Source: Candidatus Bathyarchaeia archaeon (lineage in GTDB: Archaea; Thermoproteota; Bathyarchaeia; Bathyarchaeales; Bathyarchaeaceae). Taken from it: a stretch of DNA of 43,926 nucleotides. The position numbers and the translations under genes are program-made. Location: contig DATETJ010000005.1 in assembly GCA_035283685.1 (NCBI GenBank), positions 1 to 43,926 of the forward strand, given 5' to 3'. The notes beneath the pieces were generated by a model, which saw nothing but the letters and a program-made list of their open reading frames with translations, was not told where the DNA came from and did not search any database. Numbering within the stretch: position 1 is the stretch's first letter; every line of letters starts with the position of its first letter. Shown here in pieces: positions 33,473-40,587 of the stretch.

Positions 33473-33777
33473 AGTATGTTGACGTGGCTCTGTGGGAAAG
33501 AGAATTTCAAGAGAAGAAGAAGGCAATCGCTTAGCGCCTTCTTCACCTATTAAGCCCACCGTGTCAAATAGGAAAGCAGGTACAGAGCGATAAATAACAC
33601 TCCCGCCTTCTTATCCAAGTTTTTCCTCAATGCTAACATTGATATAATCACCGTGGAAGAAAGCAGCGCGGTGGGATGCCAAGGATCATGTAAGCCTCTC
33701 GACTTGATTATTGGATTCTAGCCTGACGCCCGGGCTAACCATAGAATATCGCGCGCAAATGAGTTGGCAAGGATAAA

Positions 33778-33785
33778 TTTATAAA
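33778..33785 (+). promoter_or_regulatory. TATA box of the YegP-like gene
   Basis: TTTATAAA about 40 bp before the ATG at 33824, placing the transcription start near 33808, so the mRNA would have a leader of roughly 15 nt. Confidence 0.6.
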
Positions 33786-33823
33786 GGTTAGATGCTATAC
33801 TTATCGCCGAATGGTGAACATAA

Positions 33824-34012
33824 ATGTCCGCAACACCGAAATTTGAGATCTACAAGGATGCAGCAGAGAAATTCCGATTCAGACTGAAGGCAGCGAACGG
33901 TGAAACCATAGCGGAAGGCGAGGCTTACGAGTCGAAAGACAGCTGCAAGAATGGCATTGAATCGGTAAAAACGAATGCTCCAATAGCAGAAATCGTCGAT
34001 CTGACACAATAA
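33824..34012 (+). CDS. DUF1508 (YegP-like) small protein
   Basis: A 62-aa single-repeat DUF1508 protein: FEIYKDAAEKFRFRLKAANG, ETIAEGEAYESKDSCKNGIE, SVKTNAPIAEIVDLTQ. The family forms a small alpha/beta domain, often tandem in bacteria but single here. The function is unknown; some members are linked with stress. It has its own strong promoter and stands alone. Confidence 0.88.
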   Translation: MSATPKFEIYKDAAEKFRFRLKAANGETIAEGEAYESKDSCKNGIESVKTNAPIAEIVDLTQ

Positions 34013-34159
34013 GAACACGTCCCCCCATCAGAGAACTCGCACTCCCTTTTTTCTGTGACAAACATCTTTAGCGCACGCTGCTTGCTCTTTTGAATCTGCG
34101 TTCCCTGTGGCGTTATCAGAATTGGATTCTTGGGGCTGTGGTTGGGTATGTTTCAGCAA

Positions 34160-34576
34160 TTAGACGCGCGTGTTCTTTGTGCCAGCTTTCTTGACTCGTA
34201 TTGTCTGAAGGTTCGTCGTGGCCATGTCTTTCGGTCTTTCGATGTCGGCTTTGGGCGTCAATTCTAGCAACTCAGTCCCTTTGAAGACAAATGGGATATG
34301 CCCCGGTGCGAGATAGTACGCTTCCTTTGCCTTGATTACTTCCTCGTGGTCTTTGTAGCGTACGATCATCTTGCCCTTGAGAACGAAGCCCCAGTGGTGC
34401 CCATGACACCTACCATCAGGTTCTTCCTTGTTTAGTGGCGCAAAGTCAACGTCAGCAACCGCCTTCTGAAAAGAAACGTAAAATCCACCCCATTCGGCTG
34501 ATCTCCACTGATATTTGCCGTCAATAGACTCCATCGGGAGCTGCCGTTTCAGCGCATGAGTTTCTTTGAGTTTCAT
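34160..34576 (-). CDS. Cupin-domain protein
   Basis: A 138-aa cupin-like protein. The first metal motif region is DGRCHGHHWGFVLKGKMIVR (His-x-His-His then G-x-x-x-x-G), and the second is AKEAYYLAPGHIPFVFKGTE (P-G-H). It lacks a second obvious enzyme domain. Cupins of this size range from small-molecule dioxygenases and isomerases to ligand sensors, so the specific role is open. It stands alone. Confidence 0.78.
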   Translation of the reverse strand: MKLKETHALKRQLPMESIDGKYQWRSAEWGGFYVSFQKAVADVDFAPLNKEEPDGRCHGHHWGFVLKGKMIVRYKDHEEVIKAKEAYYLAPGHIPFVFKGTELLELTPKADIERPKDMATTNLQTIRVKKAGTKNTRV

Positions 34577-34777
34577 GTTCGTCGATTCCGCGCAACTCTC
34601 TATTATGAATTACGGCTGACCTGCTACGCTACGCACTGGCAAATGCGGCTTTACTCGAATTCATTTAGACCATAATGTTGAAGTCTATCCGTCTTCCGCG
34701 CCGGAAATGACTGAGTCTTTATCTAGGTAGTTATTGGTAAATAGCAGAATTGCGTGAGCGGAGACCAGGATTGACAG

Positions 34778-36088
34778 ATGGGACCTATTATTGGACGCAT
34801 CGGAGGACGTCTCCAGTTCGAAGGAATCGATGTCCAGGAGCTGTGCGAAAGCCTAGGAACCCCCATATTCCTCATCTCCGAAGGGCTTTTGAGAGACAGG
34901 TTTAGACAATTCAGAAATGAATTCCAAAAGCGATACTCAAACGTTGCTGTAGCATATTCATACAAGACGAATTACCTGCCCAGCGTGTGCTGCATATTAG
35001 ACAAAGAAGGAGCATGGACAGAAGTCGTGTCTTTGCTTGAACTCAGCATTGCAGAGATGATTGGCGTAGATCCTAAGAGGATCATTTTCAACGGTCCAGC
35101 CAAAACGAATGACGGGCTTCTCAAAGCCATGGAACTGGGCGTGCGTGTGCTAAACGTCGATTCCATAAGTGAACTAAAGAGAGTAGTCAGTTTAGTGCGT
35201 GACACCGATCTTAGGGTCAACGTCGGCTTCAGACTTTCCTACCCTGGAAGGGTCCCTTCAAGGAATAAGTTCGGCATTACAGCTGAGCAGATACTTGATG
35301 GCTGTAGCATAATCTCCAAAGAGAAAAGGATGCACTACAGAGGATTGCACACGCACATCGGTACAGAGACTACGCAGATCGGCAAATATGAAAAAGCTAT
35401 AGAGCTTTTGACAGATTTGGCATCATCGATCTACAAAAGATACGGGTTCCAGACAGAGATAATCGATCTTGGCGGAGGCTTCGCGTTTAAAGAAGTCGCC
35501 CCATACTCACACAGAGGTCGTTGGTCACCACCATCGTTTTCTGAATATGCTTCCAGAATCTGTTCGAAGTTAATGCTTGCTTCAACCGACAGATTATCAA
35601 AACCTCCAACACTTGCTCTCGAACCCGGAAGAGCATTGGTAGGTCCGACTGCTTTGCTGGCAACGAAAGTGATTGCAGCGAAGCAAGTCTCAGGGATAAG
35701 GTGGGTCATAACTGATGCTGGGCTCAACCTGATTCCCGAGGCAGAACTAAATCAACACAGGGTTGTCCCGACGGTTTTGAGAAAGGGAAAGCCAGAGAGA
35801 GTAAACGTTGCCGGACCATTATGCGTTTATGAGGACGTTATAAGATACGGTCTCGAAATGCCCCAGATCAAAGAAGGAGATATACTAGCGATTCTTGATG
35901 TTGGCGCCTACAGCATATCGTTGTCTTGGCAATTCATCAGGCTAAGGGGCGGGGTCTGCCTTCTTTGCGATGGGAAATACGAGACAATTCGAAGACCTGA
36001 GACAGTCGAAGACGTTCTTAGGCTAGATACAATTCCTCCTCACCTGACGAACAGGAGAGAAAAGAAATCCAATGACCAATATGAGTGA
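34778..36088 (+). CDS. PLP-dependent decarboxylase, divergent LysA/ODC-fold protein
   Basis: A 436-aa fold-III PLP enzyme. The PLP lysine is Lys63 in VAYSYKTNYLPSV. His191-x-His193-x-Gly (LHTHIGTET), GGGFAFKE and Glu-Pro-Gly-Arg (near residue 281) are cofactor-binding motifs. The acidic active-site loop has Cys349 in AGPLCVYEDVIRYG, which keeps the Cys and Asp of the diaminopimelate decarboxylase CESGD motif but not the Glu-Ser-Gly. The usual N-Y-N-S box is replaced by LSWQFIRLRGG. It is probably an amino-acid decarboxylase, but the substrate may not be meso-diaminopimelate. Confidence 0.85.
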   Translation: MGPIIGRIGGRLQFEGIDVQELCESLGTPIFLISEGLLRDRFRQFRNEFQKRYSNVAVAYSYKTNYLPSVCCILDKEGAWTEVVSLLELSIAEMIGVDPKRIIFNGPAKTNDGLLKAMELGVRVLNVDSISELKRVVSLVRDTDLRVNVGFRLSYPGRVPSRNKFGITAEQILDGCSIISKEKRMHYRGLHTHIGTETTQIGKYEKAIELLTDLASSIYKRYGFQTEIIDLGGGFAFKEVAPYSHRGRWSPPSFSEYASRICSKLMLASTDRLSKPPTLALEPGRALVGPTALLATKVIAAKQVSGIRWVITDAGLNLIPEAELNQHRVVPTVLRKGKPERVNVAGPLCVYEDVIRYGLEMPQIKEGDILAILDVGAYSISLSWQFIRLRGGVCLLCDGKYETIRRPETVEDVLRLDTIPPHLTNRREKKSNDQYE

Positions 36089-36233
36089 AGTCTACGTACG
36101 CGTGTCTGTGGATGACGCGCGCAATGCTCCTATACGCCGCTCGTTGTGGGGATAGATGAGCGCATGGTCGCGCACGTCAGAAGCGAAAAATCTTTTATTC
36201 ATTGTGGCGTTGAGGAAGGTTTTGTGATTTGTC

Positions 36234-37430
36234 TTGAATGACTCCGTTTCTTTGGCTCTAGTAGTCAGCGCCCTAATCATAGTGATAGGATTCTTAAGCA
36301 ACTACCTTTTCGAGCGCACAGGGTTACCTGACATGCTGTTTTTGATAATTCTTGGATATGTAGTTGGGCCTCTGCTGCGTCTTCTTGACTCATCTGTCTC
36401 AACATTGGCTCCGTATCTAGCCGCTTTGGCGTTGGTCTTCATTTTGTTTGACGGTGGCATGAAGATGAACATTCGTCAAGTTTTGTCTCAGAGTCCTAGA
36501 GCAATACTGCTTGCTGTGTTGGGCTTCTTGTTCAGTTTGTTGGTGATTGCTCTTTTTATGAGGTATCTTGTCGGAGTTCCATTACGTTATGGAATCTTGT
36601 TTGGAAGCATCTTCGGCGGCAGCAGTTCCATCGTGGTAGTTTCGCTTGCCCAAAAGATTGACGTCAGTGAGAAGTGTTCCACGATACTCACTTTAGAGTC
36701 AGCAATTACTGACATATTGTGTATCGTGGTTTCTTTGGCTGTTATAGGAGTAATCTTGACAGGACAAGTAAATTACATCGTTGTGACCGCAGACATCGTT
36801 ACCAAATTTTTAATTGGAGCTTTTGTCGGTGTAGTCTTAGGGTTTGCATGGCTAATTTTGCTTAAAGGAGTGGTTAAACTGCCCTTTTCATACATGCTGA
36901 CACTGGCCGTTGTGCTGTTTGGATACACGGCGGCAGAATATCTAGGCGGGAGTGGAGCGTTGAGTTCACTGCTCTTCGGTCTGATACTGGGTAATGAAAG
37001 TGAAATACTTAGGGCGTTTAAACGTGAAAGACAAAGTGAAGTTGCTGTTGATGCAGGCTTGAGGCGTTTTGAGTCGGAGATAGCGTTTTTGATAAGAACG
37101 TTCTTCTTTGTTTTCTTAGGCTTGATAGTAATGATTTCTAACGTGTGGGTTCTGTTCCTTGGAGCGATTTTGTCGCTTCTGCTTTTGCTCGTTAGATTTG
37201 GAGCAGTGACACTCGCGACTCTTCACAGTGAACTGCGTGAAGAACGACCTATCATGGGCGTAGTTCTGACTCGAGGTTTAGCTGCCGCTGTTTTGGCAAC
37301 ACTACCACTTCAATACGGCCTACTCTACTCAGACGTTTACATCAACCTAGCAGTGATCGTTATAATCTCCACCGCAGTCATCGCAACCGTAGGCACATTT
37401 GCACTACGTACAAAAAGAGGGAGGCGCTGA
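36234..37430 (+). CDS. Cation/proton antiporter (CPA family)
   Basis: A 398-aa integral membrane protein with about 12 predicted helices. The early motif NYLFERTGLPDMLFLIILGY, followed by a small residue-rich VVGPLLRLL, matches the sodium/potassium-proton antiporter family; LFDGGMKMNIRQV and SAITDILCIVVSLAVIG contain the family-conserved acidic residues. Later GGSGALSSLLFGLILGNES precedes a hydrophilic loop with RERQSEVAVDAGLRR. The start is TTG at 36234. It probably exchanges Na+ or K+ for H+ at the cell membrane. It stands alone. Confidence 0.87.
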   Translation: MNDSVSLALVVSALIIVIGFLSNYLFERTGLPDMLFLIILGYVVGPLLRLLDSSVSTLAPYLAALALVFILFDGGMKMNIRQVLSQSPRAILLAVLGFLFSLLVIALFMRYLVGVPLRYGILFGSIFGGSSSIVVVSLAQKIDVSEKCSTILTLESAITDILCIVVSLAVIGVILTGQVNYIVVTADIVTKFLIGAFVGVVLGFAWLILLKGVVKLPFSYMLTLAVVLFGYTAAEYLGGSGALSSLLFGLILGNESEILRAFKRERQSEVAVDAGLRRFESEIAFLIRTFFFVFLGLIVMISNVWVLFLGAILSLLLLLVRFGAVTLATLHSELREERPIMGVVLTRGLAAAVLATLPLQYGLLYSDVYINLAVIVIISTAVIATVGTFALRTKRGRR

Positions 37431-37638
37431 AATAAATAAGCAGATTACCTTTGACTCGAAGCTTCGTATGTCCTTCAGTTTCAGTTGATTTGTGTCATGA
37501 AATGCAAAGCTTCGCCTACTAGCAGTTTGTTGGTAACTCTGTATGTTCATTCAAAGTAAAAAATCGCTTGAACTTTTGTATGCAACTCTTTTTGAACAGG
37601 ATTTTTTATGAGTGGCAAAAATGAATGCGTGAAGCAAA

Positions 37639-37648
37639 TTTTAAATAG
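37639..37648 (+). promoter_or_regulatory. TATA box of the 15-aa Lys-rich peptide gene
   Basis: TTTTAAATAG, 36 bp before the GTG start, within AGCAAATTTTAA (37632-37643) that is identical to the block upstream of the second copy at 42112-42123. Confidence 0.65.
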
Positions 37649-37683
37649 AAATTGTTTCCTATTGTCGGTTTGAGGTTGCAATA

Positions 37684-37731
37684 GTGCCGAAGAAGGCAAA
37701 AGGGAAGAAGAAAAAGGGCGGAAAGAAGTAA
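37684..37731 (+). CDS. 15-aa lysine/glycine-rich micropeptide, copy 1
   Basis: Below normal ORF thresholds. It starts at a GTG with a TGAGG Shine-Dalgarno 8 bp upstream and reads MPKKAKGKKKKGGKK, then TAA. Nine of 15 residues are Lys. Its codons, Shine-Dalgarno and TATA are conserved in a second copy at 42164-42226, which supports real expression. A T-rich run after GC (37763-37776) could terminate it. The likely role is a charge-based interaction with RNA or DNA; no family is recognised. It resembles tails of ribosomal or chromatin proteins, but no body domain exists. Confidence 0.7.
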   Translation: MPKKAKGKKKKGGKK

Positions 37732-37762
37732 GCAATTAAGAGACTAACAACGTCTAAACTAA

Positions 37763-37776
37763 ACCCCGTTTTTTTC
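37763..37776 (+). terminator. Probable T-run terminator after the 15-aa peptide gene
   Basis: CCCCG followed by a run of seven T between the two micropeptide genes. Archaeal transcription ends at such T-runs, and the next TATA box (37788-37797) follows at once, so each peptide is a separate transcript. Confidence 0.4.
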
Positions 37777-37787
37777 TGAATAACACA

Positions 37788-37797
37788 TTTATATTTA
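37788..37797 (+). promoter_or_regulatory. TATA box of the 29-aa basic peptide gene
   Basis: TTTATATTTA about 27-36 bp before the TTG start at 37824, so the mRNA would have almost no leader. Confidence 0.55.
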
Positions 37798-37823
37798 GCA
37801 TACGTTAGGTGCAGTGAAGAAAT

Positions 37824-37913
37824 TTGCCGTTCAAGAAGAAAGCTAAGAAGAAAAAACGCAGGGCGCGTGCACGCGCTAAGAAACAGAAAAGAAAGAAATC
37901 CGCGCCACGATAA
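37824..37913 (+). CDS. 29-aa lysine/arginine-rich basic peptide
   Basis: A very small ORF starting at TTG 37824, in a frame closed by a TGA three codons upstream, ending TAA. It begins MPFKKKAKKKKRRARAR, continues with AKKQKRKK and ends SAPR. Twenty of 29 residues are Lys or Arg. The size and charge recall ribosomal protein eL41, a 25-37-aa basic helix, but the Trp typical of many eL41 proteins is absent. It has its own TATA and follows the 15-aa Lys/Gly peptide. A role at the ribosome or on nucleic acid is inference. Confidence 0.6.
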   Translation: MPFKKKAKKKKRRARARAKKQKRKKSAPR

Positions 37914-38015
37914 AACCAAACTTTTCTTTCTGACGATTTAATAACACATAAAATTTATTAGTTGCCAATCTTGAGTTTGGGTCGCAAGTGGTGACTCCGG
38001 GCACTGTCATTTGAA

Positions 38016-38840
38016 GTGCAAGAATTACCCGACATTATAAGATTAATCATCTTACTAAGTTTTAAGAGAGGAGAACATCTCACAAAAGACCAAATCATTC
38101 ATAGAATTGACAAATATTTAGCACGTAACACCGCCATTGAACCCGCGGATCTAGAAGAAGCTCTGACCGAGATGGCATCTGAGAATGTCGTGGCTTTCAC
38201 TAATGAAGTTTTTACTCTAACAAATGAGGGAATTAGGCTCAGCAAGCACTGGAAAAACTTGCTAACTAAGAGAGAACATATACTTGAATTCATTGCCGGA
38301 TTGGCGGATGGCACTATCACTGGTCTTGTTATCGTCCTTTCAGCGCTTCTAGTGAGTTTGACATCGCGTACAATGATATGGACTGCTCTTCTGGGCTTGT
38401 CAGCAGTATCGATAACAAACTTTTCAAGTTTTATGCTAGGTAGCAAAACAGAAGACATCGCGGACGCGCTTTCTCTCAGGGCCTTAATGGAATACAGTGT
38501 GAATGACATATTAGACAAAAGGGAAAGAACAAAATCCCTCAGGCTCGTCAAGGATTTATTTTCAATCCTTAGAAGGCGAAGAACCAGAACGAATTTGCGG
38601 GCTGCGTTGACCTGTAGCATTACAACATTTTCTGTAGGCATACTGCCAGTAGCGTTTTTCTCAACTCTTCCGGCTCCTTTTAATGTATTCTTCTCATTTG
38701 GCGTGATAGTTGCAATGTTGGGAATCCTCATTCGTTATCGCTCGGAGAAATCGAAAGTACACTGGAAAACAACCTTGGGAGAAACACTTATCATCATAGC
38801 AATCGCAGTTATCGCGTCATTAATACTTGGGAGCATTTAG
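38016..38840 (+). CDS. wHTH-VIT/CCC1-like membrane protein fusion
   Basis: A 274-aa two-part protein starting at GTG 38016. Residues 1-80 look like a winged helix: PDIIRLIILLSFKRGEHLTK, EEALTEMASENVVAFTNEVF, TLTNEGIRLSKHWK. Residues 85-274 are a five-helix membrane domain with the VIT-type motif LADGTITGLVIVLSALLV, then NFSSFMLGSKTEDIADALSL, followed by helices at about 205-225, 228-245 and 255-272. VIT/CCC1 proteins move Fe2+ or Mn2+. The wHTH fusion suggests a metal- or redox-linked DNA-binding switch on the membrane, which is inference. Confidence 0.7.
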   Translation: MQELPDIIRLIILLSFKRGEHLTKDQIIHRIDKYLARNTAIEPADLEEALTEMASENVVAFTNEVFTLTNEGIRLSKHWKNLLTKREHILEFIAGLADGTITGLVIVLSALLVSLTSRTMIWTALLGLSAVSITNFSSFMLGSKTEDIADALSLRALMEYSVNDILDKRERTKSLRLVKDLFSILRRRRTRTNLRAALTCSITTFSVGILPVAFFSTLPAPFNVFFSFGVIVAMLGILIRYRSEKSKVHWKTTLGETLIIIAIAVIASLILGSI

Positions 38841-38875
38841 GCTTATATATGCTGTTTAGGTGGTTTAAGCTTTTG

Positions 38876-39382
38876 TCAATCCTGCAAGAACCCCTGCAAA
38901 ATCTTAGAAGATAAAATTGATAGGATTCTTAATGCTAGGAAGAAAATCCAAATTAGAATGACTATTAAAACAATGCCGCTGATCGCAAAGTGAAAACTTG
39001 TTAAGAACGGAAAATATAGCGCGTAAACGATGAGAACAAAGATGACGTAAAAGACATATTTGAAAAGAGTCAATGCGTCCTCTTGGTTTATTCCCCGTTT
39101 TGAACCGTATTTCCTTGCCGGAAAAAAAGAAAACGCATCAATCAGTTTTTTGAAACCGAGGACAGCTCGAAACATAAAGATTGTGAATGCTGTGAAAACG
39201 ACCAGGGAACATAGCAGTCCAGTTTGCCAGTTTAAGGAGTTAGCTAATGGTATGAAAACCAAGATTCCGAAAAGCCATATTATGATGGCGGTGAGGAAAT
39301 TATGAAACGTAGCTGGGCCATGGCTTCTTAAACATTGAGCAAGGTCATCGATTTCGCGTCTTATTTGGGTTGACATATTCAA
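38876..39382 (-). CDS. Small four-helix membrane protein, paralogue of 39661-40275
   Basis: A 168-aa membrane protein, last of a three-gene operon. The start could be the ATG two codons in (MSTQIRREI). Hydrophobic helices lie at about 28-47, 52-72, 105-128 and 130-152. It aligns along its length with the first gene of the operon: AIIIWLFGILVFIPL against AIVIWLVGQMVFIPI, and IVLIVILIWIFFLALRIL against IVLILIVIWAIFALWRSC. The family is not recognised. The first helix pair is linked by the loop AFSFFPARKYGSKRG. Confidence 0.68.
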   Translation of the reverse strand: MNMSTQIRREIDDLAQCLRSHGPATFHNFLTAIIIWLFGILVFIPLANSLNWQTGLLCSLVVFTAFTIFMFRAVLGFKKLIDAFSFFPARKYGSKRGINQEDALTLFKYVFYVIFVLIVYALYFPFLTSFHFAISGIVLIVILIWIFFLALRILSILSSKILQGFLQD

Positions 39383-39393
39383 TATCCTCTCCT

Positions 39394-39657
39394 CTAAAGT
39401 GGTTTTGCAACCTTTTCCACTAATCTATAAATGAAGTATAAGATCACGGGCACACAGATCAATACAATGACAAAACCTGCGATGATGAATAATGATCTTG
39501 TAATCTCAAGAGAGATTCCAGTCTGATAACTTGTCGTCGCGATGATCCAATCGTAACTTTCCGGAAAGTATTGCTTTATGACAATGAAAAATGCAAGATC
39601 AACTGTGAGGATGGTCAAAAAAATGGAGATTTTTGATAATACCCGCAATGCTATCAC
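39394..39657 (-). CDS. Small two-helix membrane protein
   Basis: An 87-aa protein starting at a GTG (39657), four bp after the stop of the upstream gene. Helices are at about 8-27 (SIFLTILTVDLAFFIVI) and 53-80 (SLFIIAGFVIVLICVPVILY). The order helix-extracellular loop-helix resembles half of its two larger neighbours, so it may be a cut-down relative. The function is unknown. Confidence 0.6.
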   Translation of the reverse strand: MIALRVLSKISIFLTILTVDLAFFIVIKQYFPESYDWIIATTSYQTGISLEITRSLFIIAGFVIVLICVPVILYFIYRLVEKVAKPL

Positions 39658-39660
39658 TGC

Positions 39661-40275
39661 TTATGCTTTCTTTGCGCGGCTCTCTAGCTCGTCAGCCCAT
39701 TTTGAGGTGTATCGACCGATCTCCGCAGCTATTGCTCTGCAGCTTCTCCATAATGCAAAGATAGCCCAGATTACAATGAGGATCAAGACGATTGCAGGTA
39801 TCGCTGGGTGAATGTCTCCGAGATATTGCGCGAACAGCAGATAGGTCAATGACACAATGATGACGTATAGTACGCCGTCTAAGGCTATTCTATAGTGTCT
39901 AAAGGATTCCACATTGACTTCACCGCTCGCCTTACCGAATTGGTACGCCAAGACGCCTGCGATTCCACCAGTTAATCTTCGAATGTCAATGAATACCGTG
40001 AAAATTATGATGGCCAATGCTACCACGAAGATGAAGCTGATGATTGCGTGCACTGGATAGCCGAGAAACACTTCCTCCATTCCTTTCGAAATGGGTATGA
40101 ACACCATCTGTCCGACGAGCCAAATCACTATTGCGGCTCCGATGGAGAGGGCAACTCTGGCGCCGACTTCGCGCATAGCCCTTGCAGATTCAGTGTATGC
40201 TTCCGAGCCAAAAGTCTCTATTCTTCTCTCTTCGCCTCTAGGTTCCTCTGCTTTCGGTTCTTCTTTCTTAGCCAT
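39661..40275 (-). CDS. Four-helix membrane protein with charged N-terminal tail
   Basis: A 204-aa protein, first gene of the operon. I place the start at the ATG at 40275 (MAKKEEPKAEEPRGEE); the frame runs three codons further to a GTG. After a charged tail (1-35) come helices at about 44-66, 78-98, 130-150 and 155-175. IWLVGQMVFIPISKGMEEVF and IVLILIVIWAIFALW are shared with the paralogue at 38876-39382. A GTGATA-like Shine-Dalgarno is next to the ATG. The family is not recognised. Confidence 0.72.
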   Translation of the reverse strand: MAKKEEPKAEEPRGEERRIETFGSEAYTESARAMREVGARVALSIGAAIVIWLVGQMVFIPISKGMEEVFLGYPVHAIISFIFVVALAIIIFTVFIDIRRLTGGIAGVLAYQFGKASGEVNVESFRHYRIALDGVLYVIIVSLTYLLFAQYLGDIHPAIPAIVLILIVIWAIFALWRSCRAIAAEIGRYTSKWADELESRAKKA

Positions 40276-40308
40276 TTTTATCACTGAGCAATAAACATCA
40301 CTGTTAAC

Positions 40309-40319
40309 TTATAAATATT
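40309..40319 (-). promoter_or_regulatory. TATA box of the membrane-protein operon
   Basis: TTATAAATATT, read on the minus strand as AATATTTATAA, about 35-45 bp before the ATG at 40275. Confidence 0.6.
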
Positions 40320-40374
40320 CCTTATTTACTATACTATACTCCCAAAGGTTGGAAGTATAGGTCAGGACCTACAG

Positions 40375-40554
40375 TTATCCCCGTCCGCGACATTCCCGAA
40401 CTTTAGAAGGCCAACAGCCATAAGCATGACTCCTAATTGCAACAGGGCTAATCAGAGGTTCGACTTTTATGGAAAGGACAGCGTCGGCAACATTGTCACC
40501 GATGATGAAAACCGGCATCACCCTTCGAAAATGGCGCAATTTTTTCCTTGTCAT
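40375..40554 (-). CDS. Possible small protein (59 aa), uncertain
   Basis: An open frame just under the usual length cut-off, 33 bp after the stop of the Ca/Na antiporter on the same strand. It begins MTRKKLRHFRRVMPVFIIGD, with a hydrophobic stretch (MPVFIIGDNVADAVLSI) and then EPLISPVAI, and ends VRECRGRG. No Shine-Dalgarno or family was recognised. The residue mix is reasonable for a protein, but it could be a chance ORF. The opposite-strand frame covering the same DNA is also open, which lowers confidence. Confidence 0.3.
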   Translation of the reverse strand: MTRKKLRHFRRVMPVFIIGDNVADAVLSIKVEPLISPVAIRSHAYGCWPSKVRECRGRG

Positions 40555-40587
40555 ATCAAGGCTCGTTCTCGTTCAGACTCGGCTTGA

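Larger units (their letters stand above)
33210..33823. other. 614-bp intergenic region with a 22-bp tandem repeat and no convincing gene
   Basis: It holds the S13 operon promoter at one end and the TATA box of the YegP-like gene at 33778-33785 at the other. The centre (33300-33480) is G/T-rich on the plus strand. An 84-codon minus-strand frame here has an Asn/Thr/Gln/His-rich composition unlike its neighbours and is probably spurious. A 22-bp direct repeat is at 33429-33472. No tRNA or known riboswitch was seen. Confidence 0.5.

Noticed and set aside
33305-33559. 84-aa minus-strand ORF.
   Set aside because: Asn/Thr/Gln/His-rich composition with no domain pattern in a G/T-rich gap; likely a by-product of base composition.
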